Shown here in pieces: positions 50,026 through 58,615 of a stretch of 64,000 nt of DNA. Each line of letters begins with the position of its first letter. Position 1 is the stretch's first letter. A model generated the notes under the pieces. That model was not told the origin of the DNA, searched no databases, and was given only the letters and a program-made list of their open reading frames with translations. The translations under genes were made by a program, and so were the position numbers. The stretch spans positions 2,480,001-2,544,000 of the forward strand of contig NZ_CP046244.1 of the NCBI RefSeq assembly GCF_009735625.1, read 5' to 3'. The stretch comes from Moorella glycerini (GTDB taxonomy: Bacteria; Bacillota; DSM-521; Neomoorellales; Neomoorellaceae).

Positions 50026-52836
50026 ATGAACAAGATAGCAGTACGCCTTACTGTTAACGGCCAGGAAGTAGTGGCCGAGGTTAAACCCCAAATGACCCTT
50101 TTGGAATTCTTGCGCACCCAGCTGGGCCTGGTGGGAGCCAAGAACGGCTGCGCCCGGGGTCACTGCGGGGCCTGCACGGTGATAGTCAACGGCCAGGCCC
50201 GGCGTTCCTGCCTCTTGCCCATGGCCAGGATGGACGGTACGGTAGTGGAAACCATCGAAGGCCTGGCGCCAAACGGTCATCTCCACCCCCTGCAAGAAGC
50301 CTTTTTGGCGGCGGGAGCTGTGCAATGCGGCTTTTGTACACCCGGCATGATCATGGCGGCTAAAGCTCTGCTGGATCGGAACCCCGACCCCAGTGAGCAC
50401 GAAATCAAGGAAGCTTTAAAGCACAACCTTTGCCGCTGCACCGGATATGTCAAAATCATTAAGGCGGTGCGCATGGCGGCAGCCGCCTTGTCCGGCCGGA
50501 CTGCTGTGTCGCTGGCTTTTCCCCAGGAATCCGACGTGGTGGGCAGGTCCGTGCCCAGGGTGGACGGCCTGGCCAAAGTGAAGGGCGAGCCCCTCTACAC
50601 CGATGACTTCCGCCTGGAGGGAGCGCTGGAAGGCCGCGCCCTGCGGAGCCCTTATCCCCATGCGGAGATCCTGTCCATCGACGTATCGGCTGCCCGCCGG
50701 GCTCCCGGCATCAAAGCCGTGCTGACGGCGGCCGACATACCGGGCCGCAAAACATTTGGCCTTATTACTCCCCATCAGCCCGTACTGGCGGAAGATCGGG
50801 TGCGCTATGTAGGTGACCCGGTAGCCCTGGTCCTGGGGGAGACTTCCGAGGAAGTAGAGGAGGCCTTAAAACTTATCAAAGTGGAATATCGCCCCTTGGA
50901 AGTAATAGACTCTCCCTTCCGGGCCCTGGAGGAACACGCCCCGGACCTGCATGAAGGAGGTAACGTGCTGGCCCACATCAAAGTACGCAAGGGCAATATC
51001 GAGACCGGGTTTGCCCAGGCCGATGTGGTGCTGGAGGGGGATTACTACGTTCCTTTCATTGAGCATGGCTACCTGGAACCCGAAGCCGCCCTGGCCAGGG
51101 TAGGGGAGGACGGCGTACTCACCGTCTGGTGCCCAAGCCAGAGCTCCTTTGCCTTCCAGAAGGACATCTGCGCTACCTTGAACCTGCCGGAAGAAAAGGT
51201 GAGGGTGATATACCGGCCGGCAGGAGGAGCCTTTGGTGGTCGGGAAGAGCCGACAGTACAGATCCTGTGTGCCCTGGGAGCCTGGGTTACCGGCCGCCCG
51301 GTGCGCATGGTAATGACCCGGGAGGAATCCATTGCCGTCTCTACTAAACGCCATGCTGAATACCTCCACTATAGGTTGGGCGCCACCCGGCAGGGCAAGC
51401 TGACGGTCCTGGAAGCCAGGATTATAGGCGACACCGGGGCCTACGCCTCAGCGGGGGAGGCGGTACTTTTCCGTTCAGCGGCTTTTGCGGGGGGACCCTA
51501 CGAGATCCCTCATGCCAAGGTTGATGCCTTTGCTGTTTATACCAACCATCCACCGGGGGGCGCCATGCGCGGCTTCGGCAGCACGCAGCCGACCTTTGCC
51601 ATGGAAGTCATGATGGACCGCCTGGCCGAGGCCCTGGGCCTGGATCCCTTTACGTTGCGCGAACTCAACGGGTGGGACGTGGGTAAAAAGACGTTGACCG
51701 GCCAGATCCTGGACCACAGCGTAGGGTTTAAAGAAACCCTGGCCAAGGTCAAGGAAGCTCTCTCAAAGGAAGATTTACCTCAGCCCCGGCCGGGCCGGAA
51801 GAGGGGCATCGGTATTGCTGCGGCAGTCAAGAACGTGGGGCTCGGGTCCGGTATGGTCGACGGCGCCGGCGCCATCCTGGAGCTCACCACCGCGGGGGAA
51901 TTGCTGGTGAAGGTGGGCTGTGTAGATACGGGCCAGGGATCGGACACGGCCATGGCCCAAATTGCCGCCGAGGCCACTGGTGTGCCCTTTAGCGCCATCA
52001 GGGTCCTGGCCAGCGACACCCACCAGACCCTGGACGGCGGCGTTACTACCGCCTCCCGGCAGACCTTTGTGTCCGGCAACGCCGTGCGCATAGCCGGGGG
52101 TCGCTTCCGGTCGGCTTTGCTGGAGTTTGTCTCCCAAGAGATAGGTTATCCGGCTGAAAAACTGACCCTCAAGAATGGCGGGGTAGAGATGTTGGGCAAC
52201 ACCCAGAGAATATCCTTAACTCTTCAGGAAATTGCAGCTTTAGCTCAAGAGCGGGGCCAGGCACTCAGGGCCGAGTATTTCTACATCGCTCCCCGGACCT
52301 ACCCCCTTAAAGAACGCTGCGATAATGAGGAATTCGATTTCGAGGAGTACCGTCTGCATTTTGCTTACTGTTTTGGGACTCAGGCGGCCGTGGTGGAGGT
52401 TGATGAAGAAACGGGGGAGGTTGAGGTCCTTAAAGTTATTGCCGCCCACGACGTGGGCCGTCCCATCAATCCCCTGGCCGTGGAAGGCCAGATCGAAGGG
52501 GCCGTGATGATGGGCTTGGGATATGCCCTGTCGGAGGAATTCCGCCTGAAGGGGGGCCAGGTGGAAACCAACACCCTGGCCAAGCTTAGACTCCCTAAAA
52601 TTACCCAGACGCCGGAAATAGAGGTCCTAGTGGTGGACGATTACCATCCCTTCGGCCCCTATGGCGCCAAAGGCATGGGAGAATTGCCCCTTAATCCTAC
52701 GGCTCCGGCCATTATTAACGCCATATACAATGCTGTTGGAGTTAGGATTAATTCTCTTCCGGCCACCCGAGAAAAAATAAAAGAACTTATGGGTGAGAAG
52801 AAGGGGATAACTGGACCTCGTAGTCGGCAGGGGTGA
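50026..52836 (+). CDS. Xanthine dehydrogenase-family molybdenum hydroxylase, fused [2Fe-2S] and Mo domains
   Basis: A 936-residue fusion. Residues 1-160 hold two [2Fe-2S] clusters (Cys42, 47, 50, 62 and Cys101, 104, 136, 138). Residues 175-936 form the molybdopterin cytosine dinucleotide subunit, with GGAFGGREEP, RGFGSTQPTFAMEV, ASRQTFVSGNA and the catalytic Glu886 in KGMGELPLN. This arrangement, lacking an FAD domain, is that of Desulfovibrio Mop-type aldehyde oxidoreductase and of some purine hydroxylases. It hydroxylates a C-H next to ring nitrogen, or an aldehyde. A remnant resembling the FAD subunit follows, so a separate flavin subunit may have been lost. Confidence 0.9.
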   Translation: MNKIAVRLTVNGQEVVAEVKPQMTLLEFLRTQLGLVGAKNGCARGHCGACTVIVNGQARRSCLLPMARMDGTVVETIEGLAPNGHLHPLQEAFLAAGAVQCGFCTPGMIMAAKALLDRNPDPSEHEIKEALKHNLCRCTGYVKIIKAVRMAAAALSGRTAVSLAFPQESDVVGRSVPRVDGLAKVKGEPLYTDDFRLEGALEGRALRSPYPHAEILSIDVSAARRAPGIKAVLTAADIPGRKTFGLITPHQPVLAEDRVRYVGDPVALVLGETSEEVEEALKLIKVEYRPLEVIDSPFRALEEHAPDLHEGGNVLAHIKVRKGNIETGFAQADVVLEGDYYVPFIEHGYLEPEAALARVGEDGVLTVWCPSQSSFAFQKDICATLNLPEEKVRVIYRPAGGAFGGREEPTVQILCALGAWVTGRPVRMVMTREESIAVSTKRHAEYLHYRLGATRQGKLTVLEARIIGDTGAYASAGEAVLFRSAAFAGGPYEIPHAKVDAFAVYTNHPPGGAMRGFGSTQPTFAMEVMMDRLAEALGLDPFTLRELNGWDVGKKTLTGQILDHSVGFKETLAKVKEALSKEDLPQPRPGRKRGIGIAAAVKNVGLGSGMVDGAGAILELTTAGELLVKVGCVDTGQGSDTAMAQIAAEATGVPFSAIRVLASDTHQTLDGGVTTASRQTFVSGNAVRIAGGRFRSALLEFVSQEIGYPAEKLTLKNGGVEMLGNTQRISLTLQEIAALAQERGQALRAEYFYIAPRTYPLKERCDNEEFDFEEYRLHFAYCFGTQAAVVEVDEETGEVEVLKVIAAHDVGRPINPLAVEGQIEGAVMMGLGYALSEEFRLKGGQVETNTLAKLRLPKITQTPEIEVLVVDDYHPFGPYGAKGMGELPLNPTAPAIINAIYNAVGVRINSLPATREKIKELMGEKKGITGPRSRQG

Positions 52837-52838
52837 AG

Positions 52839-53006
52839 ATGACTTTGAAAGAGAAGGTGGACCTGGCCATTGTTTGTCAGGCGGCCCTGACCATGAACGC
52901 GGAGCGATGCGGAGAGGCCAAGACGGCCTTTGGCCAGGGCATTGACGTTACCATCAAGACTGGGCTGGAAACCTTAAGGCTTGCGGGAGGTGCTTTGAAA
53001 CGTTAA
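52839..53006 (+). pseudogene. Possible remnant of a CoxM-type FAD subunit (3' end)
   Basis: A 55-codon frame, three bases after the hydroxylase gene, reads EKVDLAIVCQAALTMNAERC and GEAKTAFGQG. This resembles the C-terminal domain of FAD-binding subunits of xanthine dehydrogenase/CO dehydrogenase (pattern VDLA-V-VA, then CREARIALG). The rest of such a subunit (usually about 280 residues) is absent, so I read it as what is left after an internal deletion, or a minimal derived peptide. The similarity is by eye and moderate. Confidence 0.5.
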
Positions 53007-53026
53007 CTACTGAAAGGGAAAGGCGC

Positions 53027-54190
53027 ATTATCGACTTTTGTCGCCGCTTGATTCAGGCCCCCAGTATAACCGGCCAGGAAAAGAATATCGCTTCCCTGGT
53101 TCAGCAGGAGATGGTTTCTTTAGGCTATACCGAGACCTGGATCGATGAGCTGGGCAATGTGATAGGTCGCGTGGCAGGCCGGGGGCAGGGCCCTGCCATC
53201 CTCTTCGATGGCCACCTGGACACGGTGGATGTAGCCGAGCCCGGGGCCTGGCAACACCCACCCTTCCAGGGCCGACTGGTTGACGGCAGAATCTACGGCC
53301 GGGGAGCTGCCGACATGAAGGGAGCCTTAGCCGCCATGGTGTGTGCCATAGGTTTCCTGGCCCAGGATGGCGTAAATAGGGGCGGAGATCTCTACGTAAC
53401 CGGTACTGTGGTGGAAGAAGTGGCTGAAGGAGTTGCTTTGAGCCATATTTTAAAAAAAATACGCCCGGCCGCAGTGGTTATCGGCGAAGCCACCGGCCTA
53501 AACCTCAACTTTGGCCAGCGCGGCAGGGCGGAAATCATTCTCGAAACCCGGGGCCGGCCGGCCCATTCCGCCAACCCAGAAGTCGGTGTAAATGCCGTAT
53601 ATAAAATGCTGCCCCTGGTAGAGGCCGTCCGTCACCTGGAGCTTCCCATGGATCCCCTTCTGGGCCCGGCCATAATGGAACTGACGGACATCATCTCGTC
53701 GCCCTACCCGGGAGCCTCGGTAGTTCCCCAGGGCTGTCGTGCAACCTACGATAGGCGTCTGCTGGTGGGGGAAGAACCGGACCAGGTCCTGGCGCCCCTT
53801 CAAGCCATAATTTCCGCAAGCCGGCTTGAAGATCCGGAACTTGAGGCCGAAGCCATGCTGGCTCCCCTGGATATTACTACTTACACCGGCAGGGCTTTAA
53901 GGGGCCTAAAATTTGCCCCGGCCTGGTGTATTGATAAGGGGCACCCCCTAGTGGCCGCAGCCCGGGAAGCCCTCTTCAAGGCAAGCCTGCAGTCTCCCCT
54001 TGGAACCTACCGTTTTTGCACCAACGGCAGCGGGTCGATGGGGAACCTGGGGATACCCACCGTCGGGTTCGGACCCGGCCGGGAAAGCCAGGCCCATGTT
54101 AGCGATGAGTATATTGAGGTGGATGAACTATTGGCTGCGGCCAAAGGCTACTACAGCCTGGCCGGAACTTTGAGCACCAGGGGCTGGTAG
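53027..54190 (+). CDS. M20-family metallohydrolase (second), irregular start
   Basis: An M20 deacylase with DGHLDTVDV, GRGAADMKGALAAM, VVEEVAEGV and the final VSDEYIEVDEL. Homology-like sequence (ERRIIDFCRRLIQAPSITGQE) extends upstream of the first canonical start, TTG 53048, but that upstream frame contains no ATG, GTG or TTG before a stop at 52943. Either translation starts at ATT 53027, eight bases after GAAAGGG, or the true start was lost when the adjoining FAD-subunit gene was deleted; then TTG 53048 gives a shortened 380-residue protein. Relatives include YgeY-like peptidases of purine-related clusters. The rest of the protein is intact. Confidence 0.8.
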   Translation: MIDFCRRLIQAPSITGQEKNIASLVQQEMVSLGYTETWIDELGNVIGRVAGRGQGPAILFDGHLDTVDVAEPGAWQHPPFQGRLVDGRIYGRGAADMKGALAAMVCAIGFLAQDGVNRGGDLYVTGTVVEEVAEGVALSHILKKIRPAAVVIGEATGLNLNFGQRGRAEIILETRGRPAHSANPEVGVNAVYKMLPLVEAVRHLELPMDPLLGPAIMELTDIISSPYPGASVVPQGCRATYDRRLLVGEEPDQVLAPLQAIISASRLEDPELEAEAMLAPLDITTYTGRALRGLKFAPAWCIDKGHPLVAAAREALFKASLQSPLGTYRFCTNGSGSMGNLGIPTVGFGPGRESQAHVSDEYIEVDELLAAAKGYYSLAGTLSTRGW

Positions 54191-54284
54191 GTGAAAAAGA
54201 AGGACTTAAATCCCTCGAGGGAGAAATTATTATTAAAAGAAATTTGTTAACGTATCTCTCGATGCTGCTTAGGAGGAGACGCCG

Positions 54285-55178
54285 ATGAAAGATATAGGCT
54301 TTATTGGTCTGGGTATCATGGGGAAGCCCATGGCCAAGAATTTGCTCAGGGCCGGTTACCGGCTGGTAGTTTATAACCGGACCGCCTCGAAAATGGAAGA
54401 AGTGGTGGCGGCGGGAGCCCAGCCGGCCCAATCCAACAGGGAAGTGGCCGAGAAATCGGAAGTTATAATAACTATGCTACCTAACTCACCGGAAGTTAAA
54501 GAGGTAGTCCTCGGCCCCAACGGGGTTTTGGAAGGGGCCAGGCCCGGCTCCATTATTATTGATATGAGCTCTATAGCACCCCTGGTCACCATGGAAATAG
54601 CTAAGATAGCGCAGGCTAAAGGCGTCCGGATGCTGGATGCCCCCGTCAGCGGGGGAGAGCCCGCGGCTATACAGGGCACCCTTTCCATTATGGTCGGGGG
54701 CCCGGAAGAAGATTTCCAGGCCTGCTATGATATACTCCGGGCCATGGGTTCTTCTGTAGTGCGAGTGGGCCCCATTGGTTTTGGCAACCTTGCCAAGCTG
54801 GCCAACCAGATCATCGTTGCCATAAACATTGCCGCCATGGCCGAAGCCTTTACTCTGGCTTGCAAAGCCGGCCTGGAACCTGCAGTGCTGTATGAAGCTA
54901 TCAAAGGAGGGCTGGCCGGCAGCAAGGTGCTGGATGCCAAGGCGCCGCTGGTCATGAACCGCAAGTTTGACCCGGGTTTCCGTATCAATCTGCATATTAA
55001 AGACTTAACCAACGTTCTGGAAACAAGCCACCAGCTGGGAGTACCCATGCCCCTTACATCCAGCGTCCTGGAAATGATGCACGCCATGAAGGTGGACGGA
55101 CATGGGGATGAGGATCACGGGGCATTGGCCAAATTCTATGAAAAGCTGGCCCAGACGGAAATCAAGACCAGGCAGTAA
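54285..55178 (+). CDS. 3-Hydroxyisobutyrate dehydrogenase-family protein
   Basis: A 297-residue beta-hydroxyacid dehydrogenase: Rossmann motif GFIGLGIMGKPMAKNL, substrate loop DAPVSGGEPAAIQGTLSIM, the catalytic lysine in LAKLANQIIVAINIAAMAEA, and KDLTNVLETSHQLGVPMPL. The family includes 3-hydroxyisobutyrate, tartronate semialdehyde and 2-(hydroxymethyl)glutarate dehydrogenases. A CoA-acylating semialdehyde dehydrogenase gene follows directly, so the likely product is a semialdehyde such as methylmalonate or malonate semialdehyde (inference). AGGAGGAG precedes the ATG. Confidence 0.9.
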   Translation: MKDIGFIGLGIMGKPMAKNLLRAGYRLVVYNRTASKMEEVVAAGAQPAQSNREVAEKSEVIITMLPNSPEVKEVVLGPNGVLEGARPGSIIIDMSSIAPLVTMEIAKIAQAKGVRMLDAPVSGGEPAAIQGTLSIMVGGPEEDFQACYDILRAMGSSVVRVGPIGFGNLAKLANQIIVAINIAAMAEAFTLACKAGLEPAVLYEAIKGGLAGSKVLDAKAPLVMNRKFDPGFRINLHIKDLTNVLETSHQLGVPMPLTSSVLEMMHAMKVDGHGDEDHGALAKFYEKLAQTEIKTRQ

Positions 55179-55231
55179 TACCCTCGGCTGGCAGGGTGAA
55201 AGCTGCACTATTCTCCGGGAGGAAACCGCCT

Positions 55232-56749
55232 ATGGTAGAAGTAAAAAGGTTAGGATATTGTGTCAACGGGGAATGGAAACAATCAAAGACCACCCAATAT
55301 ATGCCGGTCACTAACTCCAGCACGGGTGAAATAATTGCAGAAGTCCCACGGTGTACAGCGGAGGAGGTTAACGAAGCGGTGGAGGCGGCTCGGGCCGCCT
55401 TCCCGGCGTGGTCATCAACACCTGTGACCGAAAGAGCAGAGATCATGTTTCGGTTCAAAGTGGCCCTGGAAGCTCACTTAGAGGAACTCACGTTGCTGGT
55501 GGCCACAGAATTAGGGAAAAACCTGGACGAATCCCGGGGAGATGTGCTGAAGGCCATTGAAGGTGTGCAACTGGCCTGTGCTTGCCCCATTTTAATGCAG
55601 GGCGATTCTTTGATGAACGTGTCCCAGGGTTTTGATACGGTTATGTACCGGGAGCCCCTGGGGGTGTTTGCCGGTATAGTTCCATTTAACTTTCCTGCCA
55701 TGATCCCCTTTGGATGGATGCTCCCCCTATGCATTACCACCGGGAATACTTTTGTCCTTAAAGCAGCCAGCCTTACGCCCCTAACGGCTATGCGGATGCT
55801 GGAGTTATTACATGAGGTGGGGCTACCGCGGGGGGTAGTTAACCTGATTACCTGCGGTCGTAACGAGGTAGACATCCTTCTCAAGCACCCGGATGTTAGG
55901 GGTGTTTCCTTCGTGGGTTCCACCAGCGTAGGCCGGCATGTTTACGCCACCGCTTCGGCCTACGGGAAGAGGGTGCAGGCCCTGTGCGAAGCCAAGAATC
56001 ATGGCCTGGTCCTACGAGATGCCGACCTGGAGAATTCCGCCCGGGTAATAGTAAACGCTACCTTCGGTTGCGCCGGCCAAAGGTGCATGGCTCTGCCGGT
56101 AGTAGTGGTGGAAGAAGTAGTAGCCGATGAATTTGTTTCCTACCTGGTGAAATTTGCCCGGGAAAGAAAGATAGGCTGTGCCTATGACCCGGAGACCGAA
56201 TTAGGCCCGGTGGTTTCGGCCGAGCACAAAGAATTTATTTTTAACTGGATTGCTAAAGGAATAGAAGAAGGGGCTCTGCTTATCCTGGACGGGCGAAACG
56301 TAGTGATTAAAGGCTTTGAAGGGGGCTATTTCATTGGGCCAACTATATTTGACCATGTTAAACCGGGAATGAGCATCGGGGATTATGAGGTCTTCGGTCC
56401 CGTCACTTGTATTAAGCGAGTCCGGGATTTTGAGGAGGGCTTAAGTTTGATGAACGCCAATCCCTTTGGCAACGGGGCCACCATTTTTACCCAGAGCGGG
56501 TACTATGCCCGGGAATTCGTCCGCCGGACCCAGGCCGGAATGGTGGGCGTCAATGTGGGTATCCCAGTGCCTATAGCGGTTTTTCCCTTTGCCGGGCACA
56601 AAAATTCCTTCTTTGGGGACCTCCACGTTCTGGGGAAGGATGGAGTAGCCTTCTATACTGAAGCCAAATGCGTTACCTCAAGATGGTTTGATGCCAAGAT
56701 GGAAAACACCAGGATCGGTACCTGGGAAGGTACCATCACCAGGGTTTAG
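55232..56749 (+). CDS. CoA-acylating methylmalonate-semialdehyde dehydrogenase-like protein
   Basis: I use ATG 55232 behind GGGAGG; a GTG at 55196 would add 12 residues. The 505-residue aldehyde dehydrogenase has PFNFPAMIPFGWMLP, VGSTSVGR, EAKNHGLV and the catalytic Cys285 in GCAGQRCMAL. The Asn in AKNH, where other aldehyde dehydrogenases have glutamate, is the hallmark of CoA-acylating MmsA/IolA enzymes, which make propionyl-CoA or acetyl-CoA with loss of CO2. It follows the 3-hydroxyisobutyrate dehydrogenase-like gene, making a two-step route from a beta-hydroxy acid to an acyl-CoA. This gives the cluster an outlet into acetyl-CoA metabolism. Confidence 0.92.
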   Translation: MVEVKRLGYCVNGEWKQSKTTQYMPVTNSSTGEIIAEVPRCTAEEVNEAVEAARAAFPAWSSTPVTERAEIMFRFKVALEAHLEELTLLVATELGKNLDESRGDVLKAIEGVQLACACPILMQGDSLMNVSQGFDTVMYREPLGVFAGIVPFNFPAMIPFGWMLPLCITTGNTFVLKAASLTPLTAMRMLELLHEVGLPRGVVNLITCGRNEVDILLKHPDVRGVSFVGSTSVGRHVYATASAYGKRVQALCEAKNHGLVLRDADLENSARVIVNATFGCAGQRCMALPVVVVEEVVADEFVSYLVKFARERKIGCAYDPETELGPVVSAEHKEFIFNWIAKGIEEGALLILDGRNVVIKGFEGGYFIGPTIFDHVKPGMSIGDYEVFGPVTCIKRVRDFEEGLSLMNANPFGNGATIFTQSGYYAREFVRRTQAGMVGVNVGIPVPIAVFPFAGHKNSFFGDLHVLGKDGVAFYTEAKCVTSRWFDAKMENTRIGTWEGTITRV

Positions 56750-56859
56750 CCTGGCCTAAAGAATTCCTTTCAGACCAGTTTAGCAGCGAGCAGGCAAGGT
56801 ATACTAGAATTCTTATTTTGGGGCGGTTTCCAATAGGCCAATGAGGGGTGGCAATCAAA

Positions 56860-58098
56860 ATGCAAATAACCAGGGAAATTGCCCAGGCAATTGTTGAGCG
56901 TTTTGCCAGCGTTTTAAGCAACGTAGGTATAGATTTTATCAACGCCCAAGGCTTAATCATCGGCACTACTAGCCCCGCTAAAATGAACGCTTATGACCAA
57001 AAAGCCATCATGGTTATAAAGCGTGCCGATCCTTTAGAAGTTGAAGGTGGGGGCCCAGAGGACCAGGTTACCCTGTATTTGCCGGTTTTCTTTAATGCCA
57101 CCATTGTTGGTGTAATTGCTACCTCAGGTAAACCCGACCTAGCCCGCCCCATCGCCCGCCTGGCCAAGGCGATGACCGAAATGGTACTCCATCAGTCTTT
57201 TAAAAGTACCAAGAAGATGATGGAAAATCGGACTCAGGAGAGCTTTGTCCGGGATCTGGTATATAGCGACTATAAAGGCAACCCCAGCCTGGAGAGACTT
57301 ATAAGGCGGGAGGCTCTGGCTCTAGGTTACAATATAGATATTCCCTGGGCCGTGTTGGTGGTGGAAGTAAACAATCTGGCAGAAAAGACCCTGGAGAAGT
57401 ATAAATTCCCCAAGGATACCTTATCCACGGAAATTTTTAGTTCCCTACTGAAAGATGAGGTCCTGCAGTTATTACGGACCGACAGATACGGAGAGATCAT
57501 ATCTTTTATCGGTCGCCAGCACTTTGCTATATTACGTCCGGCAGCTACCGGCGACCAGTACAGTCTGCAGTCCGAGATCAATGATTATGCCCAGAAAATA
57601 GTCCAGGAGCTTCAGAACCGATTTGAACTGGATGCCACCATAGGTATTGGCGGAATCAAGAGCGGGGTTACAGGAATCAGCCAGAGCTTTAGGGAAGCCC
57701 TGGAAGCTATTAGCCTGGGCAGGCGGCTGCATAATGATAAGAAGGTCCACCATATTGATGAACTAGGCGTGGCCAGAATAATCAGCTTAATACCGAAGGA
57801 GATCCGGAGCACCATCATTGAAGTTTTTGGCAAAGGACGGGATTATCGAGCCCTGGAGGCAGAACTGCTACATACGGCTAAAATCTTTTGTAAAGAAAAC
57901 CTTAACGCTAGCCGGGCTGCGGAAGCCCTGTTTATTCACCGCAACACCCTTATGTACCGCTTAACCAAGATCAAAAAGATGACCGGTTTGGACCTGCACC
58001 TTTTTAATCATGCGGTGGAATTCTGGTTCTTATACCAAATGGCCTTGTTTGATAACCTGGAGCTAGTGCCGCCCCAGAAAAGACATACATCATATTAG
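56860..58098 (+). CDS. CdaR-type (sugar diacid regulator/PucR superfamily) transcription factor
   Basis: I place the start at ATG 56860 (MQITREIAQAIVERF), 11 bases after GAGGGG; GTG 56848 is also in frame. The 412-residue protein has an N-terminal sugar-diacid recognition domain (about 1-120: FINAQGLIIGTTSPAKM, LPVFFNATIVGVIATSG), a middle linker domain, and a C-terminal PucR helix-turn-helix (ASRAAEALFIHRNTLMYRLTKIKKMTGL). CdaR activates genes in response to glycerate or sugar diacids. As the last gene of the large catabolic cluster it is the best candidate for its regulator, and suggests a small hydroxy- or dicarboxylate inducer. Inverted AGAATTC elements about 40 bases apart in the upstream gap could be sites. 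Confidence 0.88.
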   Translation: MQITREIAQAIVERFASVLSNVGIDFINAQGLIIGTTSPAKMNAYDQKAIMVIKRADPLEVEGGGPEDQVTLYLPVFFNATIVGVIATSGKPDLARPIARLAKAMTEMVLHQSFKSTKKMMENRTQESFVRDLVYSDYKGNPSLERLIRREALALGYNIDIPWAVLVVEVNNLAEKTLEKYKFPKDTLSTEIFSSLLKDEVLQLLRTDRYGEIISFIGRQHFAILRPAATGDQYSLQSEINDYAQKIVQELQNRFELDATIGIGGIKSGVTGISQSFREALEAISLGRRLHNDKKVHHIDELGVARIISLIPKEIRSTIIEVFGKGRDYRALEAELLHTAKIFCKENLNASRAAEALFIHRNTLMYRLTKIKKMTGLDLHLFNHAVEFWFLYQMALFDNLELVPPQKRHTSY

Positions 58099-58124
58099 AA
58101 ATAAATACCACATATTAGGCAACC

Positions 58125-58330
58125 CGTATCTTTCGCTGTTCTTTGAGAATCTTTTCATCAGTCTTATGCCGGTTCCTGTAGGCAATGTATCGGCGGGTCG
58201 CCCGCATTTGCTCTTTGTGGTTTTGATAGTAAAAAGCTGTATAAGTTAGTAAGGGAAAAAGGTGGCTTTTTTCGTACCCTTTATCCACCCCCTGGCGGTG
58301 GCAAACAGAAAAGACACTATATGGCGGCCA
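58125..58330 (-). pseudogene. Possible 3' remnant of a transposase gene
   Basis: The minus strand is open over about 200 bases and ends with a basic segment (ATRRYIAYRNRHKTDEKILKEQ, then RKIRVA and a stop). This resembles the RYLRWRN-type tail of IS630-like transposases. No start, no catalytic part and no element ends were found, so it would be a dead fragment. The assignment rests on about 25 residues judged by eye and could be wrong. Confidence 0.3.
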
Positions 58331-58615
58331 GGAAATGTGCTATTGCCTATATCGAAACCAATGCTTTAATCACCCTAATCTATGAGGGGGTTTGTTCGCG
58401 TCTGGCAGGGAAATTTACTTTTATAAATCCATCAAAAAATAGGCATCCCGTTATGATTATGGATTTATATTGGTGGTTTGAAAAAGCCATTATTGAAAAC
58501 TATGCTAGTTGCTTTTTACTATGGTATATGGTACTATAAAATTTAGGAATGGTAAATTCTGTATAAGGAAGAATTGTGTAAGGCAAACATAGTTTTTCCT
58601 GGAGGCGATGATTTT
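58331..58615. other. AT-rich spacer before the MNT gene
   Basis: A 72-codon plus-strand frame (58321-58539) overlaps the region but shows no recognisable family and has no ribosome site. Otherwise nothing is seen beyond the ribosome site (GGAGGC) of the MNT gene. Confidence 0.4.

Noticed and set aside
58321-58539. 72-codon ORF before the MNT gene
   Set aside because: No ribosome site or family resemblance; overlaps the antisense transposase-like remnant.
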